Part shown: positions 1-6,351 of the stretch, piece after piece
Position numbering within the stretch: position 1 is the stretch's first letter
Layout: each line of letters opens with the position of its first letter
Origin: DATGHS01 sp035307785
GTDB taxonomy: Bacteria > Planctomycetota > Planctomycetia > Gemmatales > Gemmataceae
DNA length: 7,925 nucleotides
NCBI GenBank assembly: GCA_035307785.1
Contig: DATGHS010000531.1
Span: 1-7,925, forward strand
Direction of reading: 5' to 3'
Program-made: the position numbers and the translations under genes
The notes under the pieces: generated by a model
What the model saw: the letters and a program-made list of their open reading frames with translations, nothing else
Told to the model about the DNA's origin: nothing
Databases searched by the model: none

Positions 1-13
1 TAAGAAATAATTG

Positions 14-373
14 TCAACGCAGAGCCTGGAGAAGCTGCTCGCGCAGCCTCGCGAGCTGCTGTCGGCGCGCTTGCAATGGTGCATACGGATCGAACTCCGC
101 GTGGCCCGCGGTCATCTGCCGCAAGACGGCGTAGGCCCGGCGGCGGACCTCGGCGGCCGGCTGTTCCATAGCGTCGAGCAGGGCCGGCACCGAGCGCGCG
201 GAGTTGGGCAATAAATGGGACACGGCCTGGCGAAACTGATCCGCATCGCCCATTAGGGCCTTGATCCAGCCATGTACTTCGAAGTCGCCTTCGGGCGGCG
301 ATTCTGATGACTCGGCGGCTGTCGGCGACCTGACCGCGCCGCGCGCGGGCTTCGGCCCAAATTCGCGATTCAA
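14..373 (-). other. HEAT-like C-terminal extension of LptB
   Basis: Residues 248-366 of the lptB product. The first ~50 residues are Pro/Ser/Glu-rich and probably a flexible linker. Residues ~297-366 look alpha-helical: a segment around VPALLDAMEQPAAEVRRRAY is followed by LRQMT, then FDPYAP and a charged closing helix. This order resembles the ends of HEAT-repeat proteins I recall from planctomycetes (LRRLTG, then FDPxAPPEER, then a helix). The similarity is from memory and would need a profile search. Confidence 0.45.
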
Positions 374-1114
374 ATACTTCTGCCCCAAGTAACTGTTGAT
401 GGCGGTCGGGTCGCGGACGATCTCAGCCGGCGTGCCGTGGGTGCGCACCTTGCCATCGGTAATGAGATAAATGCGATCGGCCACTTCGAGCACGTGATCC
501 ACATCGTGGTCGGTAATGAGAATGCCGATGCCGGAGGTCGCCAGCGAACGCACGATTTGTTGAATGTCGTATTTCGTAAGCGGATCGACATTGGCAAACG
601 GTTCGTCCAGCATGATCAGCAGCGGTTCACACACCAGGCAGCGCGCAATCTCTAGCCGCCGCTTTTCACCGCCGGATGCGCGCGCGGAATTCGTCTTGCG
701 AACGTGCGTGAGGCGAAAGCGCTCCAGGGCTGCTTCGGTCCGTTCCCAGCGCTCCCGGCGCGTAAGCGCCCGGCCGAGACTGCGCGAGCGCGGCAGCGCT
801 TCGAGAATCGCAAGCAGATTCTGTTCCACGGTCAGCCGACGGAACACGCTCTGTTCCTGCGGCAAATATCCCAGGCCAAGTCGGGCGCGCTTGTACATCG
901 GCAAATTCGTAACATCATTACCGGCAAACCAGACATGGCCGCCGTTCGGCGTCAACTGCCCGGCGGTCATGCGGAAGCTGGTGGTTTTGCCGGCCCCATT
1001 GGGCCCGAGCAGGCCAACGATCTCGCCGGGGTGGACTTCGAAGTTCACTCCATCGACTACTTTGCGCCAACCAAAGAACTTCACCAGTCCTTGCACTTCC
1101 AATAAGGCGGGCAT
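14..1114 (-). CDS. lptB: LptB-like LPS export ABC transporter ATPase with C-terminal extension
   Basis: ATPase subunit that would power the LptFG inner-membrane complex moving lipopolysaccharide toward the outer membrane; it acts on the cytoplasmic face. The 366-residue product shows Walker A GPNGAGKTT (37-45), Q-loop Q86 in YLPQEQSVF, signature ASGGE (146-150), Walker B LLIMLDEPF (165-173; D170, catalytic E171) and switch H203 in ITDHDV. K43, Q86, E171 and H203 fit E. coli LptB positions after an 8-residue insertion near residue 115. The LptB-like part ends near residue 247, about full length for the family (E. coli 241). Residues 248-366 are extra: a polar linker, then a helical HEAT-like segment. 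The start is ATG at 1114 with GGAGG four bases upstream; the frame stays open further upstream but only antisense to the next gene. The signature has Ala in place of the usual Leu. LptC, LptA and LptFG are not in the window. ABC ATPase is certain; LptB rather than a branched-chain amino-acid type ATPase is very likely. Confidence 0.9.
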   Translation of the reverse strand: MPALLEVQGLVKFFGWRKVVDGVNFEVHPGEIVGLLGPNGAGKTTSFRMTAGQLTPNGGHVWFAGNDVTNLPMYKRARLGLGYLPQEQSVFRRLTVEQNLLAILEALPRSRSLGRALTRRERWERTEAALERFRLTHVRKTNSARASGGEKRRLEIARCLVCEPLLIMLDEPFANVDPLTKYDIQQIVRSLATSGIGILITDHDVDHVLEVADRIYLITDGKVRTHGTPAEIVRDPTAINSYLGQKYLNREFGPKPARGAVRSPTAAESSESPPEGDFEVHGWIKALMGDADQFRQAVSHLLPNSARSVPALLDAMEQPAAEVRRRAYAVLRQMTAGHAEFDPYAPLQARRQQLARLREQLLQALR

Positions 1115-1228
1115 CTTGCCTCCGTTGCCGCCGCTGCGGCTTAGCCGGTGGAGCCACTTGCGGTCAATTACATACAGTAAATAACACCGCCGTGCAACGC
1201 CGCAAGCGGTTTTTGCTTGAGACACACC
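1115..1228. promoter_or_regulatory. Divergent intergenic region between lptB and the radical SAM gene
   Basis: This 114-bp gap must hold the promoters of both genes. For lptB the best sigma70-like candidate on the minus strand is TTGCAC (1192-1197), a 17-base spacer and TATGTA (1169-1174), each only 3/6 to consensus. AT-rich sequence at 1164-1184 is the only such patch in the gap. On the plus strand a small dyad, CCGC-AA-GCGG (1200-1209), is followed by TTTTTGCTT just before the radical SAM start. Promoter boundaries are guesses. Confidence 0.3.
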
Positions 1229-2482
1229 ATGATGCTGAAATTGGCCTGGCGCATGCTCCGCGAGACTGACAAGCGCCTGCTCTGGAAACTCACCTGGAAC
1301 ATGGGCTTCAAAGGCATGTTGTCGGTGGAAGCCCACAAACGCCGGCTCAAGCGCGGCGAAGTGTTCCCGCCATTTCTTTATGTGTCGGTGATCAATAGCT
1401 GCAATCTGCGCTGCCAGGGTTGCTGGGTCGATGTCGCGGCGAAACAGGAAACGATCTCGCCGGAAGCCTTCGCCAAGCTGGTGCACGAAGCCAAAGAGAT
1501 GGGCAACGTCTTCTTCGGGATCGTCGGCGGCGAGCCGTTCATGCACCCGCAATTGTTCGAACTGCTCGAACCGCACGGCGACTGCTATTTCCAGATCTTC
1601 ACCAACGGCCAATTCATTACCGACGAAAAGGCAAAACGCCTGCGCCGGCTTGGCAATATCACGCCGCTCATCAGTGTGGAAGGCAACGAAATCGTTAGCG
1701 ATATCCGCCGTGGCCGGGGGAATGTCTACAGCAAAACCATGCAGGGCCTGGAGAATTGCCTAAAAAATAAGGTGATGACCGGCGTATGCACCAGTGTGTG
1801 CAAGACAAACATTGACGACTTGGTCAACGAAAAATGGGTCGATCGCCTGATTGACATGGGCGTGATGTACACCTGGTTCCACGTCTATCGGCCGATGGGG
1901 CCGGATGCCTGCCCGGACCTGTGCTTAACTCCGGAGCAGCAACTCGAACTGCGAAAATTCGTGGTCGAGATGCGGGCGAAGAAGCCGATCATCATCATCG
2001 ATGCCTATTACGACGGCGAAGGCCAGGCGCTGTGCCCGGCAGCCACGGGCATCTCGCATCACATCAATCCCTGGGGCGATATTGAGCCGTGCCCGATTGT
2101 GCAGTTCACGAAGGAATCAATTCACTCTTCGGAGGTTGATTCGCGCTCGCTCAAGGAGAAATTCCTGAATTCGGAGTTTCTGCGCGATTTCCGTGAGGTG
2201 GCGAGCACCTCCACACGCGGCTGCATCGTGCTCGAACGGCCCGACTTGCTGAAACGATTGGTCGAAAAGCACGGGGCCCGCGATTCGACCGCGCGCGGCA
2301 CCGCGATGGATGAATTGGCCGCCCTCGTGACGCGGACTTCGCAATTCAATCCTGGCCACGAGATTCCGGAGAAAAACTGGCTCTACCGGCTGGCGAAGCG
2401 CTTTTGGTTTTATGACTTCGGTGCGTATCGGAAGCTGGATGCGAACCAGTCGGCGCCGGCACTGCTTGGCAGGGCCGGCTAA
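1229..2482 (+). CDS. Radical SAM protein with Twitch/SPASM-like C-terminal cluster motif
   Basis: Cytoplasmic radical SAM enzyme; its substrate is unknown. The canonical CxxxCxxC motif for the SAM-binding [4Fe-4S] cluster is C58, C62, C65 in SCNLRCQGC, followed by GGEPF (100-104) and an FTNGQFI strand, so the core TIM-barrel fold is complete. Downstream, C269 and C288 are arranged C-x13-G-x4-C, the first half of the SPASM motif, with a further C332; this suggests an auxiliary Fe-S cluster of the shorter Twitch type. The N-terminal ~50 residues are basic and helical, and the C-terminal ~80 residues are a tail with an aromatic-rich end. I chose ATG 1229 (417 aa); ATG 1232 or TTG 1217 are alternatives, and no strong Shine-Dalgarno decides. 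SPASM/Twitch enzymes mature peptides, activate sulfatases or modify cofactors. No precursor peptide or partner gene is seen beside it, and there is nothing to tie it to hopanoid HpnH beyond the shared fold. Confidence 0.88.
   Translation: MMLKLAWRMLRETDKRLLWKLTWNMGFKGMLSVEAHKRRLKRGEVFPPFLYVSVINSCNLRCQGCWVDVAAKQETISPEAFAKLVHEAKEMGNVFFGIVGGEPFMHPQLFELLEPHGDCYFQIFTNGQFITDEKAKRLRRLGNITPLISVEGNEIVSDIRRGRGNVYSKTMQGLENCLKNKVMTGVCTSVCKTNIDDLVNEKWVDRLIDMGVMYTWFHVYRPMGPDACPDLCLTPEQQLELRKFVVEMRAKKPIIIIDAYYDGEGQALCPAATGISHHINPWGDIEPCPIVQFTKESIHSSEVDSRSLKEKFLNSEFLRDFREVASTSTRGCIVLERPDLLKRLVEKHGARDSTARGTAMDELAALVTRTSQFNPGHEIPEKNWLYRLAKRFWFYDFGAYRKLDANQSAPALLGRAG
1400..1423 (+). other. Radical SAM CxxxCxxC cluster-binding motif
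   Basis: Encodes C58-x3-C62-x2-C65, the three ligands of the catalytic [4Fe-4S] cluster. This is the hallmark of the superfamily and is intact. Confidence 0.95.
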
Positions 2483-2492
2483 CTCTTTTTCT

Positions 2493-2581
2493 CCCCTCTC
2501 CCCGCTGGGGAGAGGGGTCGGGGTGAGGGGAAAGCGCTCTAACCCCTCACCCCCCGCCCCTGTCCCCAACGGGGCGAGGGG
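2493..2581. repeat. REPIN-like palindromic repeat (paired REP units), also a likely bidirectional terminator
   Basis: Two inverted copies of one unit. The left unit is a perfect 11-bp hairpin, CCCCTCTCCCC (2493-2503) and GGGGAGAGGGG (2507-2517) around a 3-nt loop, followed by the tail GGGGTGAGGGG (2520-2530). The right unit begins with the reverse complement of that tail, CCCCTCACCCC (2543-2553), followed by a decayed hairpin (2557-2567 with 2571-2581). The two tails form a second perfect 11-bp stem around a 12-nt centre (2531-2542). The element lies between convergent genes and fills the 112-bp gap. I recognise it as the widely scattered GC-rich intergenic repeat whose translation reads LTPTPLPSGERG. 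REP-type elements are known to be mobilised by RAYT transposases. No transposase is present in this window. Confidence 0.8.
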
Positions 2582-2594
2582 AGGAACGGCGGGC

Positions 2595-3503
2595 TCATTT
2601 CCCGCGCAGCGCTTTGGAGCTGCGCACGCCCAGATTCGCGTAGATCTGCCGCGTCGCATCCGATTTATTCAGCGTGTAGAAGTGGATACCGCGCACGTTG
2701 TTGTCGAGTAGACCACGGCACTGCTCGGTGGCCCAGTGGATACCGACTCGCGCCACGGCATCGTCGTCCTCGCAACGGCTGACGGCGCGCTGGAGTGCGG
2801 CGGGAAAGCGCGCTCCCGCTGCTAACTCTGCCATGCGCACCATGCCGGAGCGCGAAGTAATCGGCATAATGCCGGCAACAATCGGAACCTTGATGCCGGT
2901 CAGTTCGCAACGTTCGCGGAAGTCGTAAAAATCACGGTTCTCGAAGAATAGCTGCGTGCAAACGTAATCGGCCCCGGCATCGACTTTCAACTTGAGGTAG
3001 TCCATCTCCTTCATTCGATTTGGACAATCCGGATGGCCTTCCGGAAAGCCGGCCACGCCAATGCCGAAGCCGCGCGAGTCGGGCGCTTTCTTCCGCTCGC
3101 GGATAAACGTCACCAGATCGGCGGCGAATTGAAATGCGTCATTAGCCCGATTGTAGTTGGCCAGGCCGCGCGGCGGATCGCCCCGCAGCGCCATGACGTT
3201 CTCGACGCCGAATTCGGTGTAGCGATCGAGTATTGATTCTAATTCTGGGCGTGAGTGACAGACACTCGTGAGGTGCGCCACCGCGGTGAGCTTCGTTTCA
3301 CGCTGAATGCGCACCACAAGGTCATGGGTACGTTCGCGCGTGGAGCCCCCTGCCCCGTAGGTCACCGAAACAAACGACGGCTCCAGTTCCTGCAAGTGCG
3401 AGATCGTGCGGAAAAGCTCTTCGGAAGCTTCGTCGGTCTTGGGCGGGAAGAATTCGAAGCTTAATGTAGGCCAGTCATTGGCGAAAATGTCGCGAATATG
3501 CAT
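2595..3503 (-). CDS. metF: Methylenetetrahydrofolate reductase
   Basis: FAD-dependent enzyme that reduces 5,10-methylenetetrahydrofolate to 5-methyltetrahydrofolate, the methyl donor for methionine synthesis; cytoplasmic. The 302-residue product matches the bacterial MetF length (E. coli 296) and covers the whole TIM barrel. Visible motifs are SFEFFPPK (15-22) with catalytic E17, VTYGAGGST (47-55), ALRGDPP (105-111) with the flavin-site D109, AGFPEGHP (151-158), TQLFFE (183-188) with folate-contacting Q184, PIVAGIMPI (207-215) and GIHFYTLN (272-279). The start is ATG 3503, since homology begins exactly there; the upstream frame extension crosses the intergenic dyad. There is no clear Shine-Dalgarno. 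A TATCTT lies only 6 nt before the ATG, so a leaderless transcript is conceivable but unproven. The gene stands alone between a REP-type element and a hairpin. I see no SAM or cobalamin riboswitch; only ~40 nt separate the start from the preceding terminator-like hairpin. Confidence 0.97.
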   Translation of the reverse strand: MHIRDIFANDWPTLSFEFFPPKTDEASEELFRTISHLQELEPSFVSVTYGAGGSTRERTHDLVVRIQRETKLTAVAHLTSVCHSRPELESILDRYTEFGVENVMALRGDPPRGLANYNRANDAFQFAADLVTFIRERKKAPDSRGFGIGVAGFPEGHPDCPNRMKEMDYLKLKVDAGADYVCTQLFFENRDFYDFRERCELTGIKVPIVAGIMPITSRSGMVRMAELAAGARFPAALQRAVSRCEDDDAVARVGIHWATEQCRGLLDNNVRGIHFYTLNKSDATRQIYANLGVRSSKALRGK

Positions 3504-3529
3504 GTCATCAAGATATGCGCAAACAAACC

Positions 3530-3607
3530 GGAAGAAAAGCAAAACCGCCGCTTGCGACTTCGCGCTCACTGGCAATTGCCGGCGTGCGCGAAACGCAAGC
3601 GGCGGTT
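3530..3607 (-). terminator. Probable intrinsic terminator of the secretin-like gene (large dyad)
   Basis: Perfect 14-bp inverted repeat, AACCGCCGCTTGCG (3543-3556) and CGCAAGCGGCGGTT (3594-3607). A second nested 7-bp pair, TTCGCGC (3559-3565) and GCGCGAA (3586-3592), and a central palindrome GGCAATTGCC (3571-3580) give one 65-nt, almost continuous hairpin. Read on the minus strand it starts 5 nt after the secretin stop codon and ends in TTTTGCTTTTCTT, a T-rich tract. This fits a Rho-independent terminator. Because metF starts ~27 nt further on, it could also act as an attenuator of read-through into metF. Confidence 0.7.
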
Positions 3608-3612
3608 GTAAT

Positions 3613-6279
3613 TTACGGATTCGGCTTTTGAACTCTTTGCGGACACAGATTCGATGGCTGATCGCTAAACCAAATCCGCTGCCATTCTTCGCGAATCTGT
3701 CGCATGTCTTCACTCTGATTCAGTAGTTGGTTCATCCGCGTATTCGGATCTTCGCCGACAGCAAAGTTGCCTTGGTGTTGAATCCATCGCCCTAGTCGCG
3801 TGTTCCAGAACCAGCCGCGCGATTTGGAAGGGCCCGTTTCACTGTTAAGTGGTAATGGGAAATTCACACCAGCAGCCGGTGTAATTCCGGTTACCCAGCC
3901 GTTGGGCTCAAACGCCTGTAGGTTTGAACCCGGGCTAGAAATGGGCGGCGTTGGCACTTCGGCACCGGCGGCCGGCGTTATTCCGGCATAACCGCCGGTC
4001 GGGCTTAGTGCTTGCAGACAAGCACCCATCGTTGGGGTCGGCAGGATTTGCGCGATTGGCGGCGGTGGCACCATGCCGGCCGGGTAATAACCTGTCGGTG
4101 TCGGCACGAGCGGCGCCGGGCATGGCGGGGCGACCGCCGGCGGAGCTACGATCGGAACCGGTGGCGCGGGCACACCGTAAACAGGCGGCGCGACGCGAGC
4201 CGGCATCGACGGCTCGGGCCAGTAGCGCGGCCCGGCGCCGGGCGCATCCCAGAATATCGGCGCTGGCATCGCTGGCTGCAGAGGTACCGGGACCGGCGCG
4301 GCAATCGGAGCCGTCAGGTATCGCACTCCACCGGCAGCAGCCGGCGGCGGCGGAATCGGTCCACAACCCGGGGCCGAATGAACGGTTCCATCCGGAAACT
4401 GCACGGCAATGGCATTCGGCGGCACGCCAGCGCCTGCAATAACGGGGACCCACCCAGTGTAGAACGGTGCAGGCATCGGGTATGCAGCCGCGCTGCCTGC
4501 CATTTGCTTATGGAAGCAGGCCGGATCGAGATCGAGCGCTTCCATGGCCAACTCGCGGGCTTTCTCAAGGTCGCCGGCTCGTACGGCGGCATGATAATTC
4601 TCCATCGCTTTGAGCGCCATCTTTTCGATGCGCTGCTGTTGCGGCGACATCACGCGAGGATCGGCGACTCGTACTAGCACCGTGGTGCAAGGAGCCGGCA
4701 CGGCCGCATCGCAAGCCACCGGCTTTTTTTCGCAGCATTTGTCGCAGCATTTACATTCCTTGCCGCAACATTTGCACTCTTTGCTGGCAGCGCCGGCTTT
4801 TTCCTTGCAGCATTTGTCGCAGCACTTGCAATCCTTGCCGCAGCAGTCCTTTTCGTGGCTAACTTCAACCTTTTGTTTGCAGCACTTGTCGCAGCACTTG
4901 CAATCTTTCTCACAACATTTTCCGGGGCAAGCCTTTTCCTCCGCTTCGCAGCTTACGATCACGCGCGGCGTAATGAGCAGCAGCACATGCTGGGTTTCGG
5001 TGCCGCAACCGACCTTCTTGAACAGCCGGTTCACGTATGGGATCCTGCTGAGAATCGGCGGACCACTTTCCCAGCGCGTTTCGTGTTCCTGCTGGCCGCA
5101 ATAGACGAGCATGCTTTGGCCGCTCGGAATGTTCTTGCTCACGCTCACGTCGAGATGGTTCACGCGCGGCTGCTGAATGAATTGCGTGAACGGGATGCAG
5201 GGACCGTCGCGACCGTCAGCCTGCTGCGGCAACACAAAGTAAGTGACCGAAACCAGCGGCACTGTTTCCGATACCAAGCTGTGATTCTGCATGTGCACAT
5301 CAAGCAGAACCGACTCGCGATCGGCCGAAACGGTTGAATGCAAATCGAACTGGAAACCGAGAGCCAAGGCCTTGTTGATCGGCTTTACGACCGCCTGGCC
5401 GTTCACTTCGGTGAAATCGACACCGGTGAGGTACATAGGTTGATCCAGGCACTGAATCCGGCTGCTTTGGCCATTGAACATGGTAATCTTGGGCGCGCAC
5501 ATGATGTTGGCGCGCTGATCACCTTGAACTGCTTCGAGAAATTGGAAGACCTGGCGATCGGTCAAATAAGTGCAAGGAGGCGTCTCCGCCCGCGGCATTA
5601 CCGTCAGCTTTTCACAATGTGGGCAGCATTCGCCGCAAGCCTCGGCGAGGCAATCGTGAGCGCCGGCAACGGCCGGGGCCAAAGGGGCCGGGACCGCCCG
5701 GCCGTAGTAAATGCAACCTTCCTGGCCAGCGCCGCAGAATTTGATCGATTTGCAGCACGGTGCCGTTGCCGCAACGCCGAAGTTTTTCAGCAGGTCCAAG
5801 TTGCCCACCGTGACGAGCCGCAATTCTACGGCAACTTCAACATCCTGCAAGTGCCGCAGCGCCGCCAGCAGATCCGCCACCTGTTCTTGAACATCGGCGG
5901 GGGCGCTTATGACGAGGCCCATGCCAATTGGATAATAATCCACAGCGCAGCACCCGCCCGCAACCGCCCAGCAATGCGGCGAAACCGTGCTGGTAATCAG
6001 TTTGATCAATGCTTCATGGGTGGTGGGAGCCGACGGAACATGCGGGCAGCAGGCCATGCTCATGCAGCAGCCGGCCGGGCAAATTGGGTGTTCCTTTTCG
6101 ACAGCGCTCGAGCAATCAGGTACCGGAACGATCAAATCGGCGATGGCGTATGTCTTCTGAATCATCTTCGGGCTTGGTTTCTCAGCCGACGTCGGACAAA
6201 TAGTCGGTTTATCGGCGGCGATCAGCATTATGGCAACAGTCGAGAGCAAAGCGCCCAGGACCGGAAAGAGACGCTTCAT
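3613..6279 (-). CDS. Secretin-like (type II/III secretion domain) outer-membrane protein with cysteine-rich repeats
   Basis: Probable outer-membrane secretin-fold protein of 888 residues. It has a signal peptide (MKRLFPVLGALLSTVAIMLI, 1-~22), a YAIADLIVPVP segment (44-54), a secretin N-type domain (~88-159, ending in LLAALRHLQDVEVAVELRLV) and a secretin core (~237-443). Core hallmarks are APKITMFNGQSSRI (262-275), PILSRIPYVNRLF (408-420) and VLLLITPRVIV (432-442). The remainder is unusual: 23 Cys in 66 residues (451-516) as three repeats, a TPR-like helix pair (~545-592), a Pro-rich stretch (~597-757), two 27-residue repeats (754-780, 786-812) and a tail with NQSEDMRQIREEWQRIWFSDQPS. By my count the whole frame has about 56 Cys. 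The start is ATG 6279, with GGAGG nine bases upstream; ATG 6288 abuts that GGAGG and is less likely. No other secretion-system gene is nearby, so a pilus or T2SS role is not shown. It is divergent from the BBP7 gene. Confidence 0.86.
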   Translation of the reverse strand: MKRLFPVLGALLSTVAIMLIAADKPTICPTSAEKPSPKMIQKTYAIADLIVPVPDCSSAVEKEHPICPAGCCMSMACCPHVPSAPTTHEALIKLITSTVSPHCWAVAGGCCAVDYYPIGMGLVISAPADVQEQVADLLAALRHLQDVEVAVELRLVTVGNLDLLKNFGVAATAPCCKSIKFCGAGQEGCIYYGRAVPAPLAPAVAGAHDCLAEACGECCPHCEKLTVMPRAETPPCTYLTDRQVFQFLEAVQGDQRANIMCAPKITMFNGQSSRIQCLDQPMYLTGVDFTEVNGQAVVKPINKALALGFQFDLHSTVSADRESVLLDVHMQNHSLVSETVPLVSVTYFVLPQQADGRDGPCIPFTQFIQQPRVNHLDVSVSKNIPSGQSMLVYCGQQEHETRWESGPPILSRIPYVNRLFKKVGCGTETQHVLLLITPRVIVSCEAEEKACPGKCCEKDCKCCDKCCKQKVEVSHEKDCCGKDCKCCDKCCKEKAGAASKECKCCGKECKCCDKCCEKKPVACDAAVPAPCTTVLVRVADPRVMSPQQQRIEKMALKAMENYHAAVRAGDLEKARELAMEALDLDPACFHKQMAGSAAAYPMPAPFYTGWVPVIAGAGVPPNAIAVQFPDGTVHSAPGCGPIPPPPAAAGGVRYLTAPIAAPVPVPLQPAMPAPIFWDAPGAGPRYWPEPSMPARVAPPVYGVPAPPVPIVAPPAVAPPCPAPLVPTPTGYYPAGMVPPPPIAQILPTPTMGACLQALSPTGGYAGITPAAGAEVPTPPISSPGSNLQAFEPNGWVTGITPAAGVNFPLPLNSETGPSKSRGWFWNTRLGRWIQHQGNFAVGEDPNTRMNQLLNQSEDMRQIREEWQRIWFSDQPSNLCPQRVQKPNP
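3844..4020 (-). repeat. Two 27-residue protein repeats in the secretin C-terminal part
   Basis: Residues 754-780 and 786-812 share the pattern LQAxxPxGxxxGITPAAGxxxPxP, with GITPAAG identical and the two copies 32 residues apart. The DNA of the two copies has diverged, so the duplication is not recent. They sit between the proline-rich stretch and the conserved-looking tail. Their function is unknown. Confidence 0.85.
4723..4929 (-). repeat. Triplicated cysteine module (CCxKxCKCCDKCC) in the secretin-like protein
   Basis: Three 16-residue modules at residues 455-470, 479-494 and 504-519, each CC-x-K-[DE]-CKCCDKCC followed by a charged triplet. Together with a leading Cys they hold 23 Cys in 66 residues, interleaved with Lys and Asp/Glu. 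Cys-Lys-Cys-Cys spacing of this kind is reminiscent of metallothioneins. The spacers between copies differ, but the modules are nearly identical at protein level, as expected from tandem duplication under constraint. Confidence 0.9.
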
Positions 6280-6327
6280 GGAGAACATCCTCCAGACAGG
6301 AAATGGGGGCAGACTGGATAAGCGAGG

Positions 6328-6351
6328 GGCCGCGGCCGATGGGCCGCGGCC
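6328..6351 (-). promoter_or_regulatory. GC hairpin in the secretin gene leader
   Basis: GGCCGCGGCC (6328-6337) and its identical, self-complementary copy (6342-6351) can form a 10-bp stem with a 4-nt loop. It lies 48 nt upstream of the chosen secretin start. No T-tract follows on either strand, so a classical terminator is unlikely. An mRNA 5' structure or a protein-binding site is possible. Confidence 0.4.

Noticed and set aside
1115..1612. Upstream extension of the lptB frame on the minus strand, open for another 166 codons
   Set aside because: It lies antisense to the N-terminal part of the radical SAM gene, has no family features, and the MPALLEVQG start with GGAGG upstream fits LptB exactly.
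2117..2659. Minus-strand open frame containing LTPTPLPSGERG
   Set aside because: This peptide is the familiar translation of the GC-rich intergenic repeat; the frame is antisense to the radical SAM gene end and overlaps the metF end.
3504..3713. 70-codon upstream extension of the metF frame
   Set aside because: It crosses the intergenic dyad and the antisense-free end of the secretin gene in another frame; MetF homology begins at MHIRDIFAND.
4723..4929. Cysteine-coding repeats considered as a CRISPR array or noncoding tandem repeat
   Set aside because: Copies are in frame, differ at the third codon positions, and lie inside a continuous coding frame; spacers are not of uniform length.
5338..6321. 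327-codon open frame on the plus strand opposite the secretin-like gene
   Set aside because: It is fully antisense to a protein with signal peptide and secretin motifs; the translation has no recognisable domain. Long shadows are expected in GC-rich DNA.
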